Assembly (NCBI GenBank): GCA_046351595.1
Contig: JAXLYE010000002.1
Coordinates: 558,001 to 622,000 of the forward strand
Origin: JAXLYE01 sp046351595
GTDB taxonomy: Bacteria > Myxococcota_A > Polyangia > Palsa-1104 > JAEUJZ01
Direction of reading: 5' to 3'
Length of the DNA stretch: 64,000 bases
Within the stretch, counting starts at the first letter, position 1; every line of letters starts with the position of its first letter. Below the pieces are notes generated by a model. It made no database searches. It had not been told where the DNA came from and worked only from the letters and a program-made list of their open reading frames with translations. This document shows, one piece after another, positions 1-9,011 of this stretch. Made by a program: the position numbers and the translations under genes.

Positions 1-2
1 TC

Positions 3-1067
3 CAGGACGTCATCGTTTCGGCAAATGGACAGACGCTGGCCGTCAAGGTCAACGCCGGCAACCAGCACGTGATCAAGATCCTAGACGGGCAGAGCCTGAG
101 GCTCAGAGCCGTGGCCAAGCTGCCGGTCGGGATGGGCTTCCTCGGCAGCATCAGCGACGACGGCAAGCTCGTGGCAGTCGAGTGGACGACGCCGAGTTCA
201 CCGAACGACATCTATGGAGTCGACACAGCGAACGGAGCGGTCTCGCCGCTGCGGCGCGAGTTCCGTCCGAGCCTGGCCAAGCTGCCGACGGTCGACGTGC
301 GGCTAGAGACCGTGCCGTCGTTCGATGGGCTGAAGGTCCCGGTGAACATATACCTCCCGGAGGGCGCGGCCACCTCGGGTAAGCGGCTGCCGGTGGTCGT
401 GTGGATTCACGGCGGACCCGCCGCAAACTCCACGGTGCGGTGGAAGGCGCAGTTCCGCTTCCTGCTCTCTCTCGGCTACGCCATCGTCGAGCCGAACGTG
501 CGCGGCTCGACCGGCTTTGGCCGCGCCTATGCCATGGCGGACGATCTGCACAAGCGTCCAGACTCGGTGCGTGATCTAGAAGAAGTCGCGCTGTGGATCG
601 GCCGCCAGCCGTGGGCGGACAAGGATCGACTCGTGGCCATGGGACTGAGCTACGGCGGCTACATGGTCCTCATGGCCCTCACTCGGCAGCCGAAGCTGTG
701 GCGAGCCGGTGTGGATCTGTTCGGCTTCGCCAACATGCGCACCAACATTGAGAGCACGAGCGGCTACATCCGCGAGGTCCTGAAAGCGGAGTACGGTGAT
801 CCCGAGCAAGACGGCGCGTTCCTCGACTCGATCTCTCCCATCTACGACATCAGTAAGATCGTTGCTCCGCTCTTCGTATATGCAGGGGCCAATGATCTGC
901 GTGTGCCGCGCTCGGAGTCCGATCAGATCGTCGCGGCGCTGCGCGCCCGCAAGAGCGTCGTGGAGTATATGGTCGCTGAGAACGAAGGACACTCGCTCAA
1001 TCTGCGAGAGACCCAGCTCACATTCATTTCGCGCGTCGCTCGTTTTTTGGAGTACCACTTGAGGTAG
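3..1067 (+). CDS. S9-family prolyl oligopeptidase-like peptidase, 3' part
   Basis: The reading frame is open from the window edge, so the N-terminus, normally most of a beta-propeller, lies outside. The visible part holds the end of a propeller-like region and then the alpha/beta-hydrolase domain. The oxyanion region IHGGPA, the nucleophile elbow GLSYGGY, an acid in AGANDLRVP and a histidine in NEGHSL form a complete Ser-Asp-His triad. S9 enzymes cleave short peptides after proline or other residues, or act as acylaminoacyl peptidases; the substrate cannot be read here. The stop is 10 bp before the kinase gene, so the two may be co-transcribed. An ATG at 69 exists but falls inside the propeller sequence and is unlikely to be the true start. 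Confidence 0.85.
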   Translation, partial: QDVIVSANGQTLAVKVNAGNQHVIKILDGQSLRLRAVAKLPVGMGFLGSISDDGKLVAVEWTTPSSPNDIYGVDTANGAVSPLRREFRPSLAKLPTVDVRLETVPSFDGLKVPVNIYLPEGAATSGKRLPVVVWIHGGPAANSTVRWKAQFRFLLSLGYAIVEPNVRGSTGFGRAYAMADDLHKRPDSVRDLEEVALWIGRQPWADKDRLVAMGLSYGGYMVLMALTRQPKLWRAGVDLFGFANMRTNIESTSGYIREVLKAEYGDPEQDGAFLDSISPIYDISKIVAPLFVYAGANDLRVPRSESDQIVAALRARKSVVEYMVAENEGHSLNLRETQLTFISRVARFLEYHLR

Positions 1068-1077
1068 CCGCATACCC

Positions 1078-4000
1078 ATGCCAGTAAACCAGCCGAGGGA
1101 TTACTCGCCTCCTACGCAGGTCGATGAGTACCGCCTGATTCGTCCGTTGGGACGAGGAGGAATGGGCCAAGTCTATTTGGCTCACGACAAGTACCTGGAC
1201 CGGCTGGTCGCGCTCAAGTTTGCGGTGTGGCTGAACGAAGATCTGCGCGAGCGGCTGACCATCGAGGCACGCGCCATCGCCCGCCTCAACCACCGCAACA
1301 TCGTCCACATCCACCGCATCTCCTCCATCAACGGAGTCCCCTACCTCGTCTACGAGTATGTACTCGGCGAGACGCTGGACAAGAAGCCCCTGCCGCTGCC
1401 TACGGAGCAGCTCACCGCGATCGCGCGCGACGTGGCGCGAGGACTGAGCGCGGTGCACGCCTGCGGTCTTTTGCACCGCGACATCAAGCCGGGCAACGTG
1501 ATCCTCACCGAGCAGGGCGAGGCCAAGCTGCTCGATTTCGGTCTGGCGAAGAACGCGGGAGCCGAGCTCGATGCGCCGGTGAAATCGAGCCCGGCGATCA
1601 ACGTGAAGCAGCCGGCTCAGGACAAGTACAAGACCCTGAACCTCAGCGAGCCTCCGGCCGACGAAGGTACGCAGGGTGGCGAGCAGGGACGGCCGCTGAG
1701 GGCTACCGAAGACAGCTTCCTCGGCTCGCCTTGTTACATGGCGGCAGAGCTGTGGCAGGGCAAGCCAGCGACGAAACAGACTGATATCTACGCGTTCGGT
1801 ACGCTGCTCTTCGAGCTGGCCTCCGGGCAGCGGCCCTACGACGGCGAGACCATCGATGAGCTCATGCGCGCCATCCAAAAAGGCGACGCCCCGCCCGTGC
1901 GAACGCTGGCGCCGGACGTCGCGCCAGGGCTGGCGATCATCGTCGATCGCTGTCTGCACATCGATCCGGCCAAGCGCTTCGCTTCGGCGTGGGAGCTATA
2001 CGACGCGCTCGTCCAGCTTGAGACGCAGGAGGTCCCAGACGAATTCGGGGAAGGCAACCCGTTTCCGGGCCTGGTCCCCTTCCAGCGCAAGCACCGCGGC
2101 CTGTTTTTCGGTCGCAAGGGACCCATCGGATCCATCACCGGGCGTCTGACCTGCGAGCCCATGCTGCTCGTCACTGGCGACTCGGGCGTGGGCAAGTCCT
2201 CGCTGTGCCGCGCCGGTGTGCTGCCGCTCATCCAGCAGAACCACCTGGGCGACGGGCGCACCTGGGAGGTCGTCGAGCTCTCGCCGGGGCGCTACCCGCT
2301 GCGTAACCTCGCCAGCGCGCTCGCACTCGTCCTGCAGACCGATGCGGACAGCATCACGCTGCAGATCCGTAAGGAGCCGGAGGAGTTTGGCTACACGCTG
2401 CAGCAGAAGCTCGGCAAGAGCCGCGGCCTGCTCATCTTCATCGACCAGCTAGAAGAGCTAGTGACGCAGAGCGACTCCGACGAGGCCCACAGCATCGGCC
2501 GGTTGCTCGGCGAGCTCGGTGAGTTCTTGCCCGGCCTGCGTGTCCTCATGACGGTGCGCAACGACTTCCTTGGTCGCCTCGCCGAGGTGAGCGAGCAGGC
2601 TAACGTGCTGTCCAACGCCGTCTTCATCCTCCAGCCGCTGTCGGCCAACGAGCTGCGCGAGATCATCGTCGAGCCGGCGCGCGCCAAGGGAGTCTCCTTC
2701 GAGTCCGACGAGATGGTCAAGACCCTCGTCGATACCACCCTCGGCTCGGCCGGCGGGCTGCCGCTGCTCCAGTTCACGCTGGCGGCCCTGTGGGAAGCGC
2801 GCAACGCCGATGGCGCGGTCATTCCGGCCACCGCGCTCGATGAGCTGGGCGGTGTCGCTGGCGCGCTCGCCACCCACGCTGACCGCGTGCTCGACGGGCT
2901 GTCTGCCGACGCCGGGCGAGCCGCCAAGCGCATCCTCATGCAGCTCGTGACGGCGCAAGGGACGCGCATGTCGCGCAGCCCCTCGGAGCTCATCAGCGGC
3001 TCCGAAGCTGCGATGACCGCGTGGAACCAGCTCGTCGCCAGCCGCCTGCTCGTGGTGCGAGACACCGGCGGTGACGGCACGGTCTGCGAGCTCGCGCACG
3101 AGGCGCTCATCACCGGCTGGTCGCGGCTGCGCGACTGGCTGAGCGGTGACTCTGAGCGCCACCAGATCAGCCAGAACATCGAAGCGGCGCGGGTCGCATG
3201 GGAGCAGGCCCACAAGGCCACCGACATGCTGCTCTCCGACCGACGCATCGCCGAGGCCGAACGCGTGGGCATCCAGGTCGATCAGCTCTCTGCGGCGTCC
3301 GGGTGGTTCTTTGCGGAGTCGCGGAAATACGCCAACCGCCGCCGCCGCCTGCGCCGACTCTTCGGCCTCGCGCTGATCATAGTGCCGATGGTGGTCGTGC
3401 TCGTCTTCGGCTGGCTGTGGCAGAGCTCCGCGGCGATGGCTGACGCGCAGAAGGCGGTCGACGCCCTGAACCTGGCCAAGGTGCCGGGCCGCGAGCGTGA
3501 CGCCCTCGTCGCCAGCATCAAGCTCGTGGCCGGGGGGCTGGGTGGCACCAAGCAGCCGCCGAACCTCGCGGTCGCCGCTCTCACCGAGGCCGTGATGACC
3601 GGCGGCGAGATCCAGCCGCCGATGCTGCACCAGGGCCGGGCGCTCACCCTCACCCTCTCGGCCCAGGGCGAGCGCGCGGTCACCGGCAGCGACGACGGCA
3701 CCGCCAAGGTTTGGGAGCTGGCCAGCGGGCACGAGATCGCGACCCTCAAGGCGCACTCGAGCGCCATCTCGACCGTCGCCTTCGATCCCAGCGGTCGCTC
3801 GCTCGTCACCGGCGGCAGCGACGGAAAGATCTTCGTTTGGGACGCCGCCTCGTACACGCTCCGCGGAGAGATCCGGGGCCACAGTGCCGACATCCACACC
3901 ATCACGTTCTCGCCCGACGAGACGCGGCTGCTCACCGTGAGCGGCGACGGCACCGCGCGGCTGTGGCGCATGCCCGAAGGGCAGCCGGTCAAGGTCTTCG

Positions 4001-5793
4001 GCCAGAGCGGACCCCGCGTGTACGGCGCGCGCTTCTCACCCGACGGCAAGTCCCTGGTCACCGCCGATGACGACGGCATCGCTCGGCTCTTCGACGGACA
4101 CAGCGCTGCCTCACAGGCCGAGTTCAAGGGCCACACCGGAGCCGTCGTGAAGGTCCTCTTTTCAAACGACGGCAAGCTTCTTGCGACGGCCAGCCGCGAC
4201 CAGACCGTGCGCCTCTTCGACGTCGCGTCGACCCAGGCGACAGCGGTGCTGACCGAACACGGTGGGACCGTGCACACGCTCGCGTTCTCTCCAGACAGTA
4301 ATCGGATGATCATCAACGGCGGCGATCGGATCTCCGCGCAGCTCTGGGACGTCGGCCGGCAGGCCCGCATCGCGTCCCTCAGCGGCCACTCCGCACCCAC
4401 GCTCTCGGCCGCGTTCTCTTCGGACGGCACGCGCATCGTCACGACCGGCAGCACCGACAAGGACGTGCGGCTGTTCGACGGCTTTACCGGCAGCCCCATC
4501 GCTAACTTCAAGGGTCACAGCGACAAGGTGACCACAGCCCTGTTCACCCCCGACGGGAGGCGCGTCGTCACGGCCGGTCCGGACGGCTCGGTGCGGCTGT
4601 GGTCCGGCTACCCCGGCCGCGCGCTCGCCACGCTCAGCGGCCACACCGACAAGGTCTGGTCGGCGCAGTTCTCTCCCGACGGCCAGCACATGGTGAGCGG
4701 CAGCGGCGACCATACCGCGCGGATCTGGGACATCGCGCAGCAGAAAGAGCTCTTCCCCCTCAGCGGCCATCAGGACGTTGTGTACGAGGCGCGCTACTCG
4801 CAGGACGGCAGCCACGTCATCACCGCGAGCTGGGACAAGACCGCACGCATCTGGAACGCCCGCACCGGCGAGTCCGTCGCAGTGCTCGTGGGCCATGAAG
4901 ACAAGGTCGATGTTGCCGTCCTGTCTCCTAGCGGCTCGCTGGCAGCCACCGCGGCCTGGGACGGCACGGTGCGCATCTGGGACGCGCGCACCGGGAAGTT
5001 GCTCCTCAAGATGAACGGCCACCAGGCCTCCGGCCTGCATCGCAGCGCGAACCAGCCGCACACAGGAGCGAACGAAAACCAGCCCGTGCGCAAAGATCAC
5101 AACCGCATCACTGCCCTCTCGTTCTCGCCGGACGGCTCGCAGCTGGTAAGCGCCGGTTGGGATGGCACCGCGCGCGTCTGGGACACCCGCACCGGTGCCG
5201 AGCTCTTGCTCCTCGAAGACAGAGACGACCACGACCAGGTCTGGCTCGCTCTATTCTCGCCCGACGGGAATGCCATCATCACGACCGGCCAGAGCCACGC
5301 CGCGCGCCTCTGGGACACCGCGACCGGCCGGCTCAAACGCGTGCTCACCGGGCACGCCAACACCGTCAACTCCGCCGCGTTCTCTGCCGACGGCAAGCGC
5401 GTCGCGACCGCGAGCCTCGACTGCACCGCGATCATCTGGGATGTCGAAACCGGCGCCCGCCTCACCCAGATGATCGGCCACACCGACTCCGTTTGGTTCG
5501 TGAACTTCTCGCCGGACGGCAAGCGGGTCGTGACCGCGAGCAGCGACCACACCGCGCGGCTGTGGGACGCACCGACAGGCGAGCCGCTCGGCACCCTGCG
5601 CGGGCACACCGCCGCCCTCAGCGCCGCCAGCTTCTCTCCCGACGGGAAGCTCGTCTTGACGAGCAGCATAGACTACACAGCCAAGCTGTTCCCCGCCACG
5701 GCCGAGAAGATCTTCTCGATGGGCTGTAGTCGCCTCAGGCCCTGGGACGCCTTTGCCGAGGTCCGTGATCTTTGCGAGAAGTACGTCCAGTAG
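1078..5793 (+). CDS. Ser/Thr protein kinase - nSTAND NTPase - WD40 fusion
   Basis: This 1571-residue protein has three modules. Residues about 18-320 are a Hanks-type kinase with a glycine loop GRGGMGQVYLAHD, a VALKF lysine, HRDIKPGNV and DFGLAK, so it looks catalytically complete. Residues about 330-740 are a STAND-like NTPase with Walker A GDSGVGKSS and Walker B LLIFIDQLEEL. One membrane helix near residues 762-782 precedes about 16 WD40 repeats (units such as GDGTARLW) that could form two propellers. With the helix as drawn, the kinase and NTPase would be cytoplasmic and the propellers extracytoplasmic, although most such proteins have all domains inside. It lies 25 bp upstream of the exporter adaptor, which suggests it senses or controls the export/modification locus. 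That role is inference. Confidence 0.9.
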   Translation: MPVNQPRDYSPPTQVDEYRLIRPLGRGGMGQVYLAHDKYLDRLVALKFAVWLNEDLRERLTIEARAIARLNHRNIVHIHRISSINGVPYLVYEYVLGETLDKKPLPLPTEQLTAIARDVARGLSAVHACGLLHRDIKPGNVILTEQGEAKLLDFGLAKNAGAELDAPVKSSPAINVKQPAQDKYKTLNLSEPPADEGTQGGEQGRPLRATEDSFLGSPCYMAAELWQGKPATKQTDIYAFGTLLFELASGQRPYDGETIDELMRAIQKGDAPPVRTLAPDVAPGLAIIVDRCLHIDPAKRFASAWELYDALVQLETQEVPDEFGEGNPFPGLVPFQRKHRGLFFGRKGPIGSITGRLTCEPMLLVTGDSGVGKSSLCRAGVLPLIQQNHLGDGRTWEVVELSPGRYPLRNLASALALVLQTDADSITLQIRKEPEEFGYTLQQKLGKSRGLLIFIDQLEELVTQSDSDEAHSIGRLLGELGEFLPGLRVLMTVRNDFLGRLAEVSEQANVLSNAVFILQPLSANELREIIVEPARAKGVSFESDEMVKTLVDTTLGSAGGLPLLQFTLAALWEARNADGAVIPATALDELGGVAGALATHADRVLDGLSADAGRAAKRILMQLVTAQGTRMSRSPSELISGSEAAMTAWNQLVASRLLVVRDTGGDGTVCELAHEALITGWSRLRDWLSGDSERHQISQNIEAARVAWEQAHKATDMLLSDRRIAEAERVGIQVDQLSAASGWFFAESRKYANRRRRLRRLFGLALIIVPMVVVLVFGWLWQSSAAMADAQKAVDALNLAKVPGRERDALVASIKLVAGGLGGTKQPPNLAVAALTEAVMTGGEIQPPMLHQGRALTLTLSAQGERAVTGSDDGTAKVWELASGHEIATLKAHSSAISTVAFDPSGRSLVTGGSDGKIFVWDAASYTLRGEIRGHSADIHTITFSPDETRLLTVSGDGTARLWRMPEGQPVKVFGQSGPRVYGARFSPDGKSLVTADDDGIARLFDGHSAASQAEFKGHTGAVVKVLFSNDGKLLATASRDQTVRLFDVASTQATAVLTEHGGTVHTLAFSPDSNRMIINGGDRISAQLWDVGRQARIASLSGHSAPTLSAAFSSDGTRIVTTGSTDKDVRLFDGFTGSPIANFKGHSDKVTTALFTPDGRRVVTAGPDGSVRLWSGYPGRALATLSGHTDKVWSAQFSPDGQHMVSGSGDHTARIWDIAQQKELFPLSGHQDVVYEARYSQDGSHVITASWDKTARIWNARTGESVAVLVGHEDKVDVAVLSPSGSLAATAAWDGTVRIWDARTGKLLLKMNGHQASGLHRSANQPHTGANENQPVRKDHNRITALSFSPDGSQLVSAGWDGTARVWDTRTGAELLLLEDRDDHDQVWLALFSPDGNAIITTGQSHAARLWDTATGRLKRVLTGHANTVNSAAFSADGKRVATASLDCTAIIWDVETGARLTQMIGHTDSVWFVNFSPDGKRVVTASSDHTARLWDAPTGEPLGTLRGHTAALSAASFSPDGKLVLTSSIDYTAKLFPATAEKIFSMGCSRLRPWDAFAEVRDLCEKYVQ

Positions 5794-5818
5794 TGCATGA
5801 CCAACGGAGTCCGTTTTT

Positions 5819-6766
5819 ATGTCTGACCACTCAGATAGCGTCTTCCGCGCCGAGGCGCTCGCCCACTACCAGAACCGCTACCGCCACGGCGAGGTCCTGC
5901 GCCTCTACTCGCCCTGGCTGCCCTGGACCTACTGGCTGCTGCTCCTCTTGGTCAGCGCCGGCCTCCTCTTCGCTGCCTTCGCCAAGATCAACCGCTACGC
6001 CAGCGGCCCGGCCCTGGTGGTCATGGAGGGCCGCAGCGAGGTCCACGCTACGCTCGCCGGCACGGTAGCAACCATCGACACACCGCCTGGAACGCGCGTG
6101 CGCGCCGGCGATGCCATGCTCCACTTCGACGCCACGCTTGAGATGCACGAGCTCACGCGCATGGAGAGCGAGTTCAACCTGCTCCTCGTCCGCACCATGC
6201 AGAACCCGGCCGACCAGAACGCGCGCCAGGACCTGAGCCGGGTGCGAGCCCAGCGTGATCTGGCCGCCGCGCGCAAGGAAGAGCGAGTCCTTCGCGCCGC
6301 TGCCGCCGGCATCGTCAGCGACATCCGCGTCCGCCCCGGCCAGCACGTCGAGCCCGGCGACGTCCTGCTCTCCGTCGTCGGCAAGGACGCTCGCTTCCAC
6401 CTGCGCGCATTCCTCGCGGGCCACTGCCGCCCGCAGCTCCGCCCCGGCCAGGAGCTGCGCTTCGAGCTCGTCGGATATCGCTACCACCGACTCCTCCTCA
6501 AGATCGACAAGGTCGCCGATGAGGTCATCGGCCCCCAGATCGCCCGGCGCTACCTGCCGGCCGGCAGCGCCGACTCACTCGCCCTCTCCGGCCCCGTCGT
6601 CCTCGTCCAGGCCCAGCTCCTGGACCAGCACTTCTCCGTCGACCGACACTCTTTTGCCTATTATGAAGGCATGCACGGCACCGCCGAAGCCCGCGTCGAG
6701 GCACAGAGCCTGCTCATCACTCTGATTCCGGCGCTGCGCGCACTTTTCCCCAATGAGCACCTCTGA
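5819..6766 (+). CDS. HlyD-family periplasmic adaptor for the C39 ABC exporter
   Basis: This 315-residue protein has an N-terminal cytoplasmic stretch, one membrane helix around residues 36-58 (YWLLLLLVSAGLLFAAF) and a periplasmic part. A biotinyl/lipoyl-like half (GTVATIDTPPGTRVRAGD) is followed by a short coiled coil and a second half (AAAGIVSDIRVRPGQHVE). Such adaptors couple an inner-membrane ABC exporter to an outer-membrane channel in type I secretion. The 14-bp overlap with the following peptidase-ABC gene indicates translational coupling and a shared complex. The hairpin is shorter than in classical HlyD, as in adaptors of bacteriocin-type exporters. No outer-membrane partner lies immediately beside it; the nearest TolC-like protein is at 13.7 kb. 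Confidence 0.88.
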   Translation: MSDHSDSVFRAEALAHYQNRYRHGEVLRLYSPWLPWTYWLLLLLVSAGLLFAAFAKINRYASGPALVVMEGRSEVHATLAGTVATIDTPPGTRVRAGDAMLHFDATLEMHELTRMESEFNLLLVRTMQNPADQNARQDLSRVRAQRDLAAARKEERVLRAAAAGIVSDIRVRPGQHVEPGDVLLSVVGKDARFHLRAFLAGHCRPQLRPGQELRFELVGYRYHRLLLKIDKVADEVIGPQIARRYLPAGSADSLALSGPVVLVQAQLLDQHFSVDRHSFAYYEGMHGTAEARVEAQSLLITLIPALRALFPNEHL

Positions 6767-9011
6767 TCTTCGCGCTCAGCGCGAGGGCGATCTGCTCTCG
6801 CGCTTTCCTGCCCTCTTGCGCCTCGAACGCCGCAAGAAGCGCATCCCTTTCATCGAGCAGATGTCCACCACCGAGTGCGGAGCCGCGTGCTTGGCGATGG
6901 TCCTCGCCTATCACGGCAGACATGTCCGCCTCGAAGAGGTCCGCCAGGTGATAGGAGTCGCCCACAGCGGCGCCAGCGCCGTCAACATCCTCGACGCGGC
7001 CGAGCACTTCAAGCTCTCCGCCCGCGGCGTCAAGGTCGAGCTCTCTGAGCTCAAGGAACTTCCCACCGCCGCGATCCTCCACTGGGACTTCAACCACTTC
7101 GTCGTCTTCGTTGGCCTCTGCCGCGACGGAGTCCGTATCGTCGATCCGGCCGCCGGCGAAGTGGTCGTCCCCATGCCGCGCTTCCGCCGCGAGTTCACCG
7201 GCGTCGCCCTCCTCTGCGAGCCACGCGGAGACTTCACCGGCAGCCCGCGCCAGCCCCCCCCCCTCACCGGCTACCTCAAAGAAGCGCTGCGCAGAGACGG
7301 CAACTGGACACGTCTCATCGTGACTGCGGTGCTGCTACAGGTCTTCGCGCTCTCCCTCCCCGCCCTGAGCAGCGTGCTGATCGACGACGTCGTTCCGCGC
7401 AGCGATTACCACATGCTGTTCCTCCTGGGAGTCGGCCTCGTATGCCTGGCCGGCTTCCACTTCGCGGCATCGATGATCCGCGCCCACCTGCTCCTCATCC
7501 TCCGCACGCGCCTCGACGCACAGATGTCCATCGGCTTCTGCGAGCACCTCATGCGCCTGCCCTTTCCGTTTTTTGCGCAGCGCTCGATCGGCGATCTGCT
7601 CATGCGAATGAACAGCAACGCCATCATCCGCGAGGTCCTGACCTCCAGCTCCCTCTCGATATTCCTCGATGGCGGTCTGGTCGGCCTGTACCTCATCATC
7701 CTCTGCGTTGCGTCATGGAAGATGGGCCTGCTCGTCGCCTTTCTCGGCCTCGTCCAGCTCCTCCTCACCTTCGGCGCGCGCCAGGACCAGCGAGCCCTCT
7801 TATCGCAGCACATGCAGTCGCAGAGTCGCTGCCAGAACCATCAGGTCGAGATGCTGGCCGGCATCGAGACGCTCAAGGTCAGCGGGAGCGAACACCATGC
7901 CCTCCAGCGCTGGTCCAATCTCTTCGTCGACGTCCTCAACCTCTCTCTCGAACGCGGCCGGCTCGACGCCATCCTCGACTCGCTGAGCGGCACGCTGCGC
8001 CTCGCATCGCCGCTCCTGATCCTCGGCTTCGGCGCCTACCAGGTCCTCGAGAACCAGCTCCTCCTCGGCACCATGTTCGGCCTGTCCGCCATCGCCACTG
8101 GCTTCCTCACCCCGCTCAGCAACATGGCCGGCTCGGTGCGCCAGCTCTACCTCCTCGAGAGCTATACCGAGCGCATCGTCGACGTCCTCGGCGCGCCGCT
8201 TGAGCAGCACGGCCCCATCCACCTCACCGAGCGCTTGCGCGGCGAGGTCGTGATGGACCACGTGAGCTTCCGCTACAGCGAGCTCGGAGCCCCGGTCCTG
8301 CACGACATCTCGGTCCACATAAGACCCGGTCAACACGTCGCCATCGTCGGCCCTTCCGGCTCCGGCAAGTCGACGCTGGCCAGCCTGCTGAGCGGTCTAC
8401 ACCGCCCAACAGCAGGGCGCATCACCTACGACGGCTACGCGCTCGAAGACCTCGACCTCAACAGCCTGCGCCGCCAGCTCGGTGTCGTCCCGCAGCAGCC
8501 CTATCTCTTCGGGACGTCCATCCGCAACAACATCGGCCTCGCCGATCCCGCGGTGCCGCTCGCCGCCATCATCACCGCCGCCGAGCGCGCCCACATCCAC
8601 GACGACATCACCGCGATGTGGCTCCAGTATGAGACCCCCTTGTTCGATCGCGGCGCCTCACTCTCCGGTGGTCAGCGGCAGCGCATCGCGCTCGCGCGTG
8701 CCCTTGTGCGCGACCCCGCAGTCCTCGTGCTTGACGAAGCGACAAGCGCCCTCGACGCCGTGGTCGAGCACAGGGTCCGCCAGTCTCTTGCCGCGCTGTC
8801 ATGCACGCGCATCGCAGTGGCCCACCGCCTGAGCACCATCAAAGACGCGGACCTGATCCTCGTCCTCGACGGTGGACGCATCGTCGAGCAGGGCACCCAC
8901 GCCGAGCTCGCGGCGCGCGGCCAGCTCTACGCCACCCTACTCGCAGCCCAGCGAGTCGACCCCGCGATCACTTCTGCGAGCGCAGACGATGCACACGAAC
9001 CCACACCGTGA
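6753..9011 (+). CDS. C39 peptidase-containing ABC exporter (PCAT/bacteriocin type)
   Basis: The 752-residue protein has the PCAT order: C39 peptidase (about 28-165), six-helix ABC membrane domain (about 185-480) and nucleotide-binding domain (about 510-740). The protease has the catalytic cysteine in MSTTECGAACLAMVL, the histidine in FNHFVVFVG and the aspartate in IVDPAAG. The ATPase has Walker A GPSGSGKST, signature LSGGQRQR and Walker B VLVLDEATSALD. Family members remove leader peptides, usually after a double glycine, while exporting the core peptide. Its place between an adaptor and a LanB dehydratase argues for export of a modified peptide. No precursor gene was found nearby. Confidence 0.95.
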   Translation: MSTSDLRAQREGDLLSRFPALLRLERRKKRIPFIEQMSTTECGAACLAMVLAYHGRHVRLEEVRQVIGVAHSGASAVNILDAAEHFKLSARGVKVELSELKELPTAAILHWDFNHFVVFVGLCRDGVRIVDPAAGEVVVPMPRFRREFTGVALLCEPRGDFTGSPRQPPPLTGYLKEALRRDGNWTRLIVTAVLLQVFALSLPALSSVLIDDVVPRSDYHMLFLLGVGLVCLAGFHFAASMIRAHLLLILRTRLDAQMSIGFCEHLMRLPFPFFAQRSIGDLLMRMNSNAIIREVLTSSSLSIFLDGGLVGLYLIILCVASWKMGLLVAFLGLVQLLLTFGARQDQRALLSQHMQSQSRCQNHQVEMLAGIETLKVSGSEHHALQRWSNLFVDVLNLSLERGRLDAILDSLSGTLRLASPLLILGFGAYQVLENQLLLGTMFGLSAIATGFLTPLSNMAGSVRQLYLLESYTERIVDVLGAPLEQHGPIHLTERLRGEVVMDHVSFRYSELGAPVLHDISVHIRPGQHVAIVGPSGSGKSTLASLLSGLHRPTAGRITYDGYALEDLDLNSLRRQLGVVPQQPYLFGTSIRNNIGLADPAVPLAAIITAAERAHIHDDITAMWLQYETPLFDRGASLSGGQRQRIALARALVRDPAVLVLDEATSALDAVVEHRVRQSLAALSCTRIAVAHRLSTIKDADLILVLDGGRIVEQGTHAELAARGQLYATLLAAQRVDPAITSASADDAHEPTP

